Positions 1 to 9,381 of a stretch of DNA of 37,449 nt are shown here, in pieces. Source of the stretch: Nonomuraea sp. MG754425 (GTDB lineage: Bacteria; Actinomycetota; Actinomycetes; Streptosporangiales; Streptosporangiaceae). The position numbers were made by a program, and so were the translations under genes. The DNA is taken from NCBI RefSeq assembly GCF_021699195.1, contig NZ_SSXE01000090.1:1-37449 (forward strand), written 5' to 3'. Under the pieces are notes generated by a model that was not told the DNA's origin, searched no databases, and saw nothing but the letters and a program-made list of their open reading frames with translations. Position 1 is the stretch's first letter. Every line of letters starts with the position of its first letter.

Positions 1-60
1 GGTCCGCCCGCCATCCGGCGGTATGGCACCCTGATATTCGCCATCAGTCCCATCGCGTAA
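1..60 (+). CDS. Possible 3' tail of the preceding gene (tilS by synteny)
   Basis: Frame 1 is open from the first base and ends at a TAA at 58-60, ten bases before the hpt start. It encodes only 19 residues, ending in AISPIA. In actinobacteria the gene before hpt is usually tilS (tRNA-Ile lysidine synthetase), so this may be its C-terminus. The stretch is too short for any motif, and the identity rests only on usual gene order. Confidence 0.3.
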   Translation, partial: GPPAIRRYGTLIFAISPIA

Positions 61-70
61 GGAACCACAG

Positions 71-622
71 GTGGACGCTGCCGACATGGGCAATGACCTG
101 GAAAAGGTGCTCATTCCCGAGGATGAGCTCCAGGCCAAGATCAAAGAGCTCGCCGGCCGGATAGACGAGGATTACGCGGGCAAGGACGTCCTGCTCGTCG
201 GAGTGCTGAAGGGCGCGGTCATGGTGATGGCCGACCTGGCCAGGGCCTTGCACGTGCCGGTGCAGATGGACTGGATGGCGGTGTCGTCGTACGGCGCGGG
301 CACCAGGTCCTCCGGCGTCGTCCGCGTGCTGAAGGACCTCGACACCGACATCTTGAACCGCCACGTGCTCATCGTCGAGGACATCATCGACTCCGGCCTG
401 ACCCTGCACTGGCTGCTGGAAAACCTGAAGTCGCGCAATCCCGCGTCCCTGGAGATCTGCACCGCGCTGCGCAAACCCGACGCGGTGAAGGTGCCCATCG
501 AGGTCAAATACGTGGGCTTCGACATTCCCAGCGAGTTCGTCATCGGATATGGGCTCGACTACGCGGAGCGATACCGGAACCTGCCGTTCATCGGCACTCT
601 GGCCCCACACGTTTACAAGTAG
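71..622 (+). CDS. hpt: Hypoxanthine phosphoribosyltransferase
   Basis: Purine salvage enzyme: transfers ribose-5-phosphate from PRPP to hypoxanthine (and guanine) in the cytoplasm, giving IMP/GMP. The 183-residue product has the family length. The PRPP-binding loop with its acidic pair is at residues 99-112 (VLIVEDIIDSGLTL), and the LKG turn that contacts pyrophosphate is at 46-48. I chose GTG 71 because AAGGA at 59-63 lies seven bases ahead. ATG 86 is the alternative and would drop five residues. It is followed by a 238-nt gap before ftsH, the usual actinobacterial neighbour. Nothing unusual is seen. Confidence 0.95.
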   Translation: MDAADMGNDLEKVLIPEDELQAKIKELAGRIDEDYAGKDVLLVGVLKGAVMVMADLARALHVPVQMDWMAVSSYGAGTRSSGVVRVLKDLDTDILNRHVLIVEDIIDSGLTLHWLLENLKSRNPASLEICTALRKPDAVKVPIEVKYVGFDIPSEFVIGYGLDYAERYRNLPFIGTLAPHVYK

Positions 623-639
623 CAATCTCTGCCTTGGCC

Positions 640-667
640 GGGAACATCGCCCAACGTGACGTACGTT
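640..667 (+). promoter_or_regulatory. Putative ECF/SigR-type promoter for ftsH
   Basis: GGGAAC at 640-645 is followed after 19 bases by GTTG (665-668), matching the GGAAY-N18/19-GTT pattern of thiol-oxidative-stress sigma factors (SigR in Streptomyces, SigH/SigE in mycobacteria). The same geometry recurs ahead of clpC at 30456-30483. It lies in the hpt-ftsH gap, about 195 nt upstream of the ftsH start. The rest of 623-860 shows no other clear element. The assignment is by motif only. Confidence 0.4.
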
Positions 668-860
668 GATAGGGCAAGAACCGGTGTAGCGGGCGGTCCC
701 TCCGCGCGCTCTGCCGGTGTACCTTCAGACTCCGGGAGGGTGACCGCGTGTCCCCTTCGGGTAGTCAGAAGTCGCGGTGCCGGATGCCGCGGCCCCGGGC
801 GTGCCCGGGGTTCCAGGCCATGGTCAGGAAGGGACGGGCCCGCAAGGGGTTCCGCATCGG

Positions 861-2851
<1,991 letters not shown>

Positions 2852-2855
<4 letters not shown>

Positions 2856-3430
2856 CGCATCACGACGTCGACCTGGGGCGGATCGAGAAGGCCGTTCGCG
2901 AGATCCTGTACGCCATCGGCGAGGATCCCGACCGCGACGGCCTGCTCGAGACGCCCTCCCGGGTCGCGAGAGCCATGGCCGAGCAGTACTCCGGCCTCGG
3001 CCAGACGCCTGAGGACGTGCTGACCAAGGTCTTCGACGTCGATCACGACGAGATGGTGCTCGTGCGCGACATCGAGGTCTACTCGACCTGCGAGCACCAC
3101 CTCGTCCCGTTCCACGGCCTGGCCCACGTGGGGTACATCCCCAACGAGAAGGGCCAGGTCACGGGCCTGTCGAAGCTGGCCCGCGTGGTCGACGTGTTCG
3201 CCCGCCGCCCCCAGGTGCAGGAGCGGATGACGTCCCAGATCGCCGACGCGCTCATGCGAGTGCTGGAGCCCCGCGGGGCCATCGTGGTCGTGGAGGCCGA
3301 GCACCTGTGCATGACGATGCGCGGGGTGCGCAAACCGGGTGCCAAGACCGTCACCTCGGCCGTTCGCGGAGACTTCCGTACCAGCGACAAGACCCGTGCC
3401 GAGGCGATGGCGCTGATTCTGGGCCGCTGA
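2852..3430 (+). CDS. folE: GTP cyclohydrolase I
   Basis: First enzyme of folate biosynthesis: GTP to 7,8-dihydroneopterin triphosphate plus formate, as a cytoplasmic decamer. The product has 192 residues. Zinc ligands are Cys80 and His83 in STCEHHLVPF, and Cys153 in AEHLCMTMRG, the canonical C..H..C set of type IA enzymes. The GTG at 2852 overlaps the ftsH stop codon and has GGGGA at 2840-2844, so translation is probably coupled to ftsH. It starts the folate block; folP follows after 70 nt with its own putative promoter. Confidence 0.95.
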
Positions 3431-3488
3431 ACAGGCCGCCCGAGAGCGAACGGGGTACCCGCGATGTCAGCAGGTGTGGCGAAGCGCC

Positions 3489-3494
3489 TAGGCT
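3489..3494 (+). promoter_or_regulatory. Putative -10 box (TAGGCT) of a leaderless folP transcript
   Basis: TAGGCT fits the actinobacterial TANNNT -10 pattern and lies six bases before the folP ATG at 3501. No Shine-Dalgarno sequence is seen in the intervening bases. This spacing is typical of leaderless mRNAs that begin at the start codon. No convincing -35 hexamer is present, which is common for this class. Confidence 0.45.
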
Positions 3495-3500
3495 TGGCCC

Positions 3501-4358
3501 ATGACTAGCGTGCCCATCAGCGTGCCGGGCGGTCCGGAGCGGTGCCTTGTCATGGGCGTGGTCAACGTGACACCCGACTCGTTCTCCGACGGCGGCATGT
3601 GGTTCGACCCGGCTGCGGCCATCCAGCATGGCCTTGAGCTGGTGCGGGAGGGCGCCGACATCGTCGATGTGGGCGGTGAGTCCACCCGTCCGGGCTCGGC
3701 CAGGGTGTCCCTGGAGGAAGAGCTGGCCAGGGTCGTCCCGGTGATCAGGGCGCTGCGCGCCGAAGGGGTCACGGTCAGCGTCGACACCATGCGCGCCGAG
3801 GTCGCCGCCGCGGCGGTCGAGGCGGGTGCGCAGATCGTGAACGACGTGAGCGGTGGTCTGGCCGATCCGGAGATGCCGCGGGTGGTGGCCGCGACCGGAG
3901 TGACGTACGTTGTGATGCACTGGCGCGGCCACAGCCATGACATGTACTCCCGCGCCGTCTACGCCGACGTGGTGACGGAGGTGCGGGAAGAACTGAGCAA
4001 GCGGGTTGACCTGGTGCTCGCCGAGGGGGTCACGCACGAGCAGATCGTGCTCGACCCGGGCCTCGGCTTCGCCAAGAACGCCGAGCACAACTGGGCCGTG
4101 CTGGCCGGGATCCCGAAGCTGACGGAGCTGGGTTATCCGCTGCTCGTCGGGGCGTCCCGCAAACGTTTCCTGGGCCGGCTGCTGGCCGACCCGGACGGCA
4201 CGCCCCGGCCGTTCAGCCGTAGTGACGACGCCACGCTGGCCGTGACGGCGCTGGCCGCGCACGCGGGCGCGTGGTGCGTGCGCGTGCACGAGGTAGGTCC
4301 CAATGCCGATGCCGTGCGTGTGGCCGCCGCATGGAAGAGAGCCGGAGCAGGCACATGA
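3501..4358 (+). CDS. folP: Dihydropteroate synthase
   Basis: Condenses 6-hydroxymethyl-7,8-dihydropterin pyrophosphate with p-aminobenzoate to 7,8-dihydropteroate; it is the sulfonamide target. The 285-residue TIM barrel has the first signature TPDSFSDGG at residues 24-32, followed by the GGESTRPGS loop, and the substrate-binding SRKRFLG motif near residue 217. Length is normal for the family. ATG 3501 is chosen because it matches family N-termini and has a -10-like box six bases upstream. The stop overlaps the next start (ATGA at 4355), making the rest of the folate block translationally coupled. Confidence 0.95.
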   Translation: MTSVPISVPGGPERCLVMGVVNVTPDSFSDGGMWFDPAAAIQHGLELVREGADIVDVGGESTRPGSARVSLEEELARVVPVIRALRAEGVTVSVDTMRAEVAAAAVEAGAQIVNDVSGGLADPEMPRVVAATGVTYVVMHWRGHSHDMYSRAVYADVVTEVREELSKRVDLVLAEGVTHEQIVLDPGLGFAKNAEHNWAVLAGIPKLTELGYPLLVGASRKRFLGRLLADPDGTPRPFSRSDDATLAVTALAAHAGAWCVRVHEVGPNADAVRVAAAWKRAGAGT

Positions 4359-4801
4359 GCGTCGACACCGCCGCCATCGAGACGATCAACCAGGACTTCT
4401 ACACCGCCATCGAGGGCGCCGACCTCGACAAGATGACCGAGATCTGGGCCGAGGACACCACCGACGACCAGGTGAGCTGTGTTCATCCGGGCTGGACCCT
4501 GCTGACGGGCCGCCAGGAGGTGCTGCGTTCGTGGGCCCTGATCATGGCGAACACCACCTACATCCAGTTCGTGCTGACCGACGTCAACACGACCGTGCTG
4601 GGTGACGTGGCCGTCCTCACCTGTGTGGAGAACATCCTGACGGCGGGCGAGGAGGGCGAGTCCAGCTTCGCCGCGGGCAAGGTGGTGGCCAGCAACGTCT
4701 ACCTCCGTACCGCGCAGGGCTGGCGGCTGTGGATGCACCACGGCTCGCCGGTCCTCCAGGGCGATGACGACGAGGAGGAGGAAGGCGAGCTTGAGCGCTG
4801 A
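4355..4801 (+). CDS. NTF2/SnoaL-like fold protein in the folate operon
   Basis: A 148-residue cytoplasmic protein of the nuclear-transport-factor-2-like (SnoaL) superfamily. It has an N-terminal helix with INQDFYTAIEGAD, central strands HPGW...LTG, and a C-terminal WRLWMHHGSPV strand, a usual pattern in this fold. The last ten residues are strongly acidic. ATG 4355 overlaps the folP stop and has GGAG at 4344-4347; the end overlaps folB by 11 nt. Such genes recur between folP and folB in actinobacteria, which suggests a role tied to pterin or folate chemistry, but no catalytic function can be read from the sequence. Confidence 0.85.
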   Translation: MSVDTAAIETINQDFYTAIEGADLDKMTEIWAEDTTDDQVSCVHPGWTLLTGRQEVLRSWALIMANTTYIQFVLTDVNTTVLGDVAVLTCVENILTAGEEGESSFAAGKVVASNVYLRTAQGWRLWMHHGSPVLQGDDDEEEEGELER

Positions 4802-5156
4802 CCGCATCGCTCTCAAGGGCCTGCGGGCCCGGGGGAGGCACGGCGTGCTCCCCGCCGAGCGGGAGCTCGGTCAGGAGTTCGTGGTGGACGCGACGCTGTT
4901 CCTCGACACCGCGCCGGCCGCGGCCGGCGACGACCTCACCAAGACCGTCCACTACGGGGAACTGGCTCAGGCGCTGGTCGAGGTCGTGGAGGGCGAGCCG
5001 GTCGAGCTGATCGAGACGCTCGCGCAGCGGCTGGCCGAGGTGTGTCTGGGCAGCGAACTGGTCCACAAGGTCGAGGTGAGCGTGCACAAGCCGGCGGCGC
5101 CGATCCCGCTGCCCTTCGACGACGTGGTCGTGACGATCGAGCGGAGCCGCGGATGA
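4791..5156 (+). CDS. folB: Dihydroneopterin aldolase
   Basis: Converts 7,8-dihydroneopterin to 6-hydroxymethyl-7,8-dihydropterin and glycolaldehyde. The 121-residue product matches FolB from its start (DRIALKGLRARGRHGVLPAE). The residues expected at the active site are present: Tyr55 (HYGEL), Glu75 (LIETLA) and Lys100 (VHKPAAPIP). I chose TTG 4791 because GGAGGAAGG at 4776-4784 sits about six bases ahead. This places the start inside the end of the preceding gene and indicates coupling. The stop overlaps the folK ATG. Confidence 0.93.
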   Translation: MSADRIALKGLRARGRHGVLPAERELGQEFVVDATLFLDTAPAAAGDDLTKTVHYGELAQALVEVVEGEPVELIETLAQRLAEVCLGSELVHKVEVSVHKPAAPIPLPFDDVVVTIERSRG

Positions 5157-5656
5157 AGGTGGTCCTCTCTCTCGGCAGCAACCTGGGACGCCGGTTCCAG
5201 ACGTTGCAGGGTGCCGTGGACACGTTGTTCGACGCGCCGGGGCTGGAGTTCGTCACGGCGTCCCCGGTCTACGAGACCGATCCGGTCGGCGGGCCCGGCG
5301 GGCAACGGCCGTACCTCAACGCGGTCGTGGTCGCCGAGACCACGCTCGAGCCGCGCACGCTGCTGGAGCGGGCGCTGAGCGTGGAGAACGCCTTCGGCCG
5401 CGAGCGCGAGGAGCACTGGGGGCCGCGCACGCTCGACGTCGACCTGATCGTGGTCGGCGAGACCGTCTGCGACGACCCCGATCTCACGCTGCCGCATCCG
5501 CGCGCCCATGAGCGCGCGTTCGTGCTCGTGCCCTGGTCGAAGGCCGATCCGGAGGGCGAGGTGCCCGGCCGCGGCCGGGTGGCCGAGTTGCTGGAGGGGC
5601 TCGACCAGCAGGGGGTGCGCCTGCGCGCGGACCTGAAGCTGCAGAGGCCCGATTGA
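5153..5656 (+). CDS. folK: 2-amino-4-hydroxy-6-hydroxymethyldihydropteridine pyrophosphokinase
   Basis: Transfers pyrophosphate from ATP to 6-hydroxymethyl-7,8-dihydropterin, giving the FolP substrate. The 167-residue product begins with LSLGSNLG, carries the metal/ATP motif GPRTLDVDLI and the LPHPRAHERAFVL signature near its C-terminal third. Length is normal. ATG 5153 overlaps the folB TGA (ATGA), and the stop overlaps the TTG of the next gene, so folB, folK and the DUF3180 gene are in one coupled unit. Together with folE and folP the operon covers the central pterin steps; no pabA/B or folC is in the window. Confidence 0.95.
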   Translation: MKVVLSLGSNLGRRFQTLQGAVDTLFDAPGLEFVTASPVYETDPVGGPGGQRPYLNAVVVAETTLEPRTLLERALSVENAFGREREEHWGPRTLDVDLIVVGETVCDDPDLTLPHPRAHERAFVLVPWSKADPEGEVPGRGRVAELLEGLDQQGVRLRADLKLQRPD

Positions 5657-6123
5657 AGCCCACCCGTCCCGGCCTCCTGGTCGGCATCTTCGTCGTCGTG
5701 GCTCTGCTCACGTGGGTGGTGCTCAGGCGGTTCTACTCCGAGCTGCCGGTCATGCCGTGGACCGCGATCCCCACGGTGCTGCTGCTGGCCATCGGTGAGG
5801 CGTACAGCGGCTGGGCGACGAAGGCGCGGATCGCCAGGAAACCGGGCACCAAGCCGGTGGAGCCGCTGGCCGTGGCCCGATTGGCGGCGCTGGCGAAGGC
5901 GTCGGCGTACGCGGGGGCGGCGTTCGGCGGGGTGTTCGCCGGGTTCTCGCTGCACACGTCCCAGATCCTCGATCGGCAGACGCCGCGCGGCGAGTTCTTC
6001 GTCACGACGGGTTCGTTCGTGGCGTGCGTGGTGCTGATCTGCGCGGCGCTGTACCTGGAGCACGCCTGCCGTATCCCGAAGGAGCCGGAGGAGCAGCCCC
6101 GATCCGGTCGCCCCCGCGACTAA
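5653..6123 (+). CDS. DUF3180 family membrane protein
   Basis: A 156-residue integral membrane protein of unknown function that commonly closes actinobacterial folate operons. Hydrophobic segments lie near residues 7-25, 34-52, about 80-100 and about 115-138, consistent with four helices. The C-terminus is short, charged and proline/arginine-rich. The start is TTG 5653, overlapping the folK stop; AGAGG lies a few bases upstream. It converges with the next gene, and the two stop codons overlap (TAA at 6121-6123, TAG of the minus-strand gene at 6120-6122). A transport role for folate precursors can be imagined but is not shown. Confidence 0.85.
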   Translation: MKPTRPGLLVGIFVVVALLTWVVLRRFYSELPVMPWTAIPTVLLLAIGEAYSGWATKARIARKPGTKPVEPLAVARLAALAKASAYAGAAFGGVFAGFSLHTSQILDRQTPRGEFFVTTGSFVACVVLICAALYLEHACRIPKEPEEQPRSGRPRD

Positions 6124-6305
6124 CGTTCGTCGGGCAGCCCCTCGACCGACGGTCGCCGGCCGGTCAGCAGGCGGTCGTACCACATCTCGCGCTGGAGCAG
6201 GCGCAGCGCGCGGCGGAGTACGTCGCTCGGCCGCTCGTCGTCGCGCAGCGAGGCTCGGATGATCCGCTCGTCTTCGGCGTTGGCCCGGAAGGCGATGTCA
6301 GCCAT
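6120..6305 (-). CDS. Small ribbon-helix-helix-like protein
   Basis: A 61-residue protein beginning MADIAFRANAEDERIIRASL, a short strand followed by two helices (RPSDVLRRALRLLQREM), resembling CopG/Arc-type ribbon-helix-helix DNA-binding proteins and antitoxins. No toxin-like partner lies next to it. It overlaps the 3' end of the acyltransferase gene by 8 nt and is the last gene of a minus-strand trio. The charged, regular helices and the coupling support it as a real gene. A DNA-binding or antitoxin role is an inference from fold pattern only. Confidence 0.65.
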   Translation of the reverse strand: MADIAFRANAEDERIIRASLRDDERPSDVLRRALRLLQREMWYDRLLTGRRPSVEGLPDER

Positions 6306-7440
6306 GCTCAGAGCTTATGGACCCGCTGACCTCCTTGTCCGGCGTTTTCCCCACGGGGGACCGGCGGCGGCCGAAGAGGTAGATGACCGGGGCGGTGCAG
6401 ATGAGCGGCCCGATGATGGCGATCGGCCGTTCCAGCCACCACACGAGGTCGGGCGGGATGCGGTCCTGGAGCGTGCCGAACACCCACCACGACAGGCCCA
6501 GGGCGATGGCCATCCCGGTGGTGTGGAACAGGAACAGCGGCAGCGAGTACCGGTTGATGAAGTCGTTCAGCCGCCGCCAGCGCGGCCGCTCCAGCACCCG
6601 TTCCATGGCCGGCCTGAGCACCTCGACCAGCCCGATCTGGAACAGCAGCAGCGCGACGATCACGAACGTGGGCGGCGCCATGTTCGACCACTTGTCTCCG
6701 GGCACGCCCACCATCGAGCCGGGGTAGATGCCCGAGTACACCAGCCCGAACAGGGCGAACAGCCCGGTCCACAACAGCGCGATGTCGTAGCGCCTGGGCA
6801 GGGCCACGACCCGGTCGTAGAAGAAGCCCGCCTGGTGCGCCAGCCCCCACACGATGATCATGTTGAGCCAGCCCACGGCGTCGATCCCGTACCGGAAGCG
6901 CACCACGTCGACGATCAGCGCCGCGCCGGCGAGCCAGATGAGGGTGAGCACGTCGTAACGTTCGTGCAGCCAGAGGGCGACCGGCAGCAGCGCGATCAGC
7001 ACCAGGTAGACGCCGAGGAACCACAGCGGGCTGAGCACCAGCAGCACCACCCGCCACATCCAGTCCACCTCGAACGTGACCGTGACCACCGCCCCGATGG
7101 CGATCCACACGCCGGCCAGCAGCAGCGCCGGCAGGGCCAGCGCGCGGATGCGCCGCCAGACGAACGAGCCGATGCCGACGCCGCGCGCCCTGGCCCGGTG
7201 CCAGGACAGCAGGTGCACGTGGCCGCCGACGTAGAAGAACAGCGGCAGCACCTGCAGCAGCCAGGTGAGGATCCACAGCCCGGAGGTGAAGCCCAGCGGG
7301 CTGGTGGGCTCGGGCCCGTCCGGTTTCCAGTCGAGGATCGTGAAGGCCCAGTGCCACACCACCACGACGATCAGGCTGAGCGCCCGCAGCCAGTCGACGT
7401 ACTTGTCGCGTTCGACGCGGGTGGGTTCGGGGGAGTTCAC
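6298..7440 (-). CDS. Membrane acyltransferase, Acyl_transf_3 (OafA/YrhL-type) family
   Basis: A 380-residue polytopic membrane protein with about ten hydrophobic segments. Its N-terminus, RDKYVDWLRALSLIVVVVWHW, carries the R-D-R-A pattern and first-helix histidine typical of acyltransferase family 3, which O- or N-acylates sugars, lipids or natural products at the membrane. The C-terminal RYSLPLFLFHTTGM helix also fits. The start is GTG 7440, overlapping the nuoD TGA (GTGA), with GGGTGA about nine bases ahead. The gene is therefore translated together with nuoD, an unusual partner. The substrate cannot be predicted. Confidence 0.85.
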   Translation of the reverse strand: MNSPEPTRVERDKYVDWLRALSLIVVVVWHWAFTILDWKPDGPEPTSPLGFTSGLWILTWLLQVLPLFFYVGGHVHLLSWHRARARGVGIGSFVWRRIRALALPALLLAGVWIAIGAVVTVTFEVDWMWRVVLLVLSPLWFLGVYLVLIALLPVALWLHERYDVLTLIWLAGAALIVDVVRFRYGIDAVGWLNMIIVWGLAHQAGFFYDRVVALPRRYDIALLWTGLFALFGLVYSGIYPGSMVGVPGDKWSNMAPPTFVIVALLLFQIGLVEVLRPAMERVLERPRWRRLNDFINRYSLPLFLFHTTGMAIALGLSWWVFGTLQDRIPPDLVWWLERPIAIIGPLICTAPVIYLFGRRRSPVGKTPDKEVSGSISSEHG

Positions 7441-8591
7441 TTGTCGATGTCACCCACCACGAAGAACATGGAGCCCAGGATGGCCACCATGTCGGCCACG
7501 AGGTGGCCGGGCAACATCTCGCGCAGCACCTGGACGTTGTTGTAGGAGGCCGAGCGCAGCTTGAGCCGCCACGGCGTCTTGTCGCCCTTGGAGACCAGGT
7601 AGTAGCCGTTGATGCCGAGCGGGTTCTCCGTCCACGCGTACGTGTGGCCCTCGGGCACCTTGAGCACCTTCGGCAGGCGCTGGTTGATCGGCCCGGGAGG
7701 CAGTGAGCGCAGCCGGTCGGCGCATACGTCGGCCAGGTCGAGCGAGACCTTGAGCTGTTCGAGCAGGACCTCGAAGCGGGAGCGGCAGTCGCCGGCCTCG
7801 CGGGTGACGACGGTGACGGGCAGTTCGGGGTAGGCGAGGTACGGGTCGTCGCGGCGCAGGTCGAGGTCCACCCCGGAGGCGCGGGCGATGGGGCCGCTGA
7901 CGCCGTACTGCATGATCTGCTCCGGTGTGAGCACCCCGACGCCCTTGGTGCGGGCGATGAAGATCTCGTTGTGCAGGATGAGGTTCTCGATGTCGGGCAC
8001 CCGGCGGCGGGTCTCGGCGACGGCGGCGGAGACGCGGTCGAGCCAGCCGTACGGCAGGTCCTCCTTGAGCCCGCCGACCCGGTTGAACATGTAGTGCATG
8101 CGCCCGCCGGAGATCTCCTCCATCACGGCCTGGATGCGTTCGCGCTCGTTGAAGGAGTAGAACAGCGGCGTCATCGCGCCCAGTTCGAGCGGGTACGAGC
8201 CGAGGAACATGAGGTGGTTCAGCGCCCGGTTGAGCTCGGCCAGCAGCGTACGCGCCCACACGGCCCGTACGGGCGGCTCCATGCCCAGCATGCGTTCGGC
8301 GGCGAGCACCACGCCGAGTTCGTTGGCGAAGCCCGACAGCCAGTCGTGCCGGTTGGCCAGCATGATGATCTGACGGTAGTCGCGGACCTCGAACAGCTTC
8401 TCCGCGCCCCGGTGCATGTAGCCGATGATCGGCTCGGCGGTGGCGATGCGCTCTCCGTCGAGGGTCAGCCGCAGCCTGAGCACGCCGTGGGTGGAGGGGT
8501 GCTGGGGGCCGATGTTGAGGATCATGTCCTCGGTGGCCAGCTCTTTCGCGCCCGCGCCCATTCCGACCACACGTTCCGTCATAGGGGCCAT
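7437..8591 (-). CDS. nuoD: Stand-alone NADH dehydrogenase subunit D (49-kDa) paralogue
   Basis: A 384-residue homologue of the NuoD/49-kDa quinone-module subunit of complex I, outside any nuo operon. It begins NIGPQHPSTHGVLRL (residues 26-40), including quinone-site His35. It keeps MHRGAEK, where Arg61 aligns with the arginine methylated in mitochondrial NDUFS2. Alignment by eye with human NDUFS2 has no gap from this motif to DY/DW, and puts Trp84 where the quinone-binding tyrosine (bovine Tyr108) normally is. The C-terminus (VVGDIDK) corresponds to the usual GEVDR end. The start may be ATG 8591 or ATG 8582; GGTGG precedes the first. It leads a three-gene overlapping unit. It could be a spare complex I subunit or part of another oxidoreductase. 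Confidence 0.9.
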   Translation of the reverse strand: MAPMTERVVGMGAGAKELATEDMILNIGPQHPSTHGVLRLRLTLDGERIATAEPIIGYMHRGAEKLFEVRDYRQIIMLANRHDWLSGFANELGVVLAAERMLGMEPPVRAVWARTLLAELNRALNHLMFLGSYPLELGAMTPLFYSFNERERIQAVMEEISGGRMHYMFNRVGGLKEDLPYGWLDRVSAAVAETRRRVPDIENLILHNEIFIARTKGVGVLTPEQIMQYGVSGPIARASGVDLDLRRDDPYLAYPELPVTVVTREAGDCRSRFEVLLEQLKVSLDLADVCADRLRSLPPGPINQRLPKVLKVPEGHTYAWTENPLGINGYYLVSKGDKTPWRLKLRSASYNNVQVLREMLPGHLVADMVAILGSMFFVVGDIDK

Positions 8592-8716
8592 GCTGCCACC
8601 GAGGTCGTCGGCGAGCCAGACCGGGGGCGGGGGCGCGCACGGTCAAGAGATGGCATGGAAACGCATCGCGAAGACGGACATGGGGAGGAACACCGGTTAT
8701 GGGGGGAGAAAGCACC

Positions 8717-9373
8717 ATGAGGCGAGTTCTCTTTGATGTCGCGGGCCTGATCGCGCGCATCGCCACCGGCGTGATCTTCGTGGCGCACGGCTGGCAGAAG
8801 TGGCAGAGCGGCCTCGGTGCCTCGGCTCAGGGCTTCAGGGAGATGGGCATCCCGATGTCCGAGCTGGCGGCCGGCTTCTCGACCGTGGTCGAGACCGTCG
8901 GCGGCATCTTCCTGATCCTCGGCCTGCTGGTGCGCCCGGTGGCGTTGCTGCTGCTGATCGACATGATCGGCGCGATCGCGTTCGTGCACGGCGGCAAGGG
9001 CGTGCTGTCGCAGGCCGGCGGGTGGGAGCTGCCGGGTGCGCTCGGCGCGCTGAGCCTGCTGTTCCTGGCCCTGGGCGGCGGCCGGCTCGGTCTGGACGGC
9101 ATCTTCCGCGCGGTGTCCCGCCGCCGCGCGGACCGGCGCGCGGCCGAGGCGGAACTGGCCGCGCACACCGCAGGCAGGACCACCGTCGCCGGCCCGCCCC
9201 CCGAGGGCGCCGGGGGACCGACGACCACCACCCGGGGCATCGACGAGACGCACGAGGTGCCCCGCGAGCCGTCCACGCCCCGCTCGGGGCGGCTCAACGA
9301 CGAGGACATGCGCGACATCGACGCCCTCGTCTCGGACGAGCCGCCGCAGCACCGCGAGCCGCCGAACCACTGA
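8717..9373 (+). CDS. DoxX family membrane protein
   Basis: A 218-residue protein with a DoxX-type four-helix membrane domain over roughly residues 1-130 (IARIATGVIFVAHGWQKW; FLILGLLVRPVALLLL; GALGALSLLFLAL) and a hydrophilic, charged C-terminal tail of about 85 residues ending in ridges of Glu, Pro and His. DoxX-like proteins are small redox- or sulfur-associated membrane proteins, but most have no known reaction. ATG 8717 is preferred because GGGGGAG at 8702-8707 is ahead of it; an upstream ATG at 8699 has no ribosome site. It diverges from nuoD and converges with the desulfurase gene, leaving only 8 nt between stop codons. Confidence 0.85.
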   Translation: MRRVLFDVAGLIARIATGVIFVAHGWQKWQSGLGASAQGFREMGIPMSELAAGFSTVVETVGGIFLILGLLVRPVALLLLIDMIGAIAFVHGGKGVLSQAGGWELPGALGALSLLFLALGGGRLGLDGIFRAVSRRRADRRAAEAELAAHTAGRTTVAGPPPEGAGGPTTTTRGIDETHEVPREPSTPRSGRLNDEDMRDIDALVSDEPPQHREPPNH

Positions 9374-9381
9374 CGTCGCCG

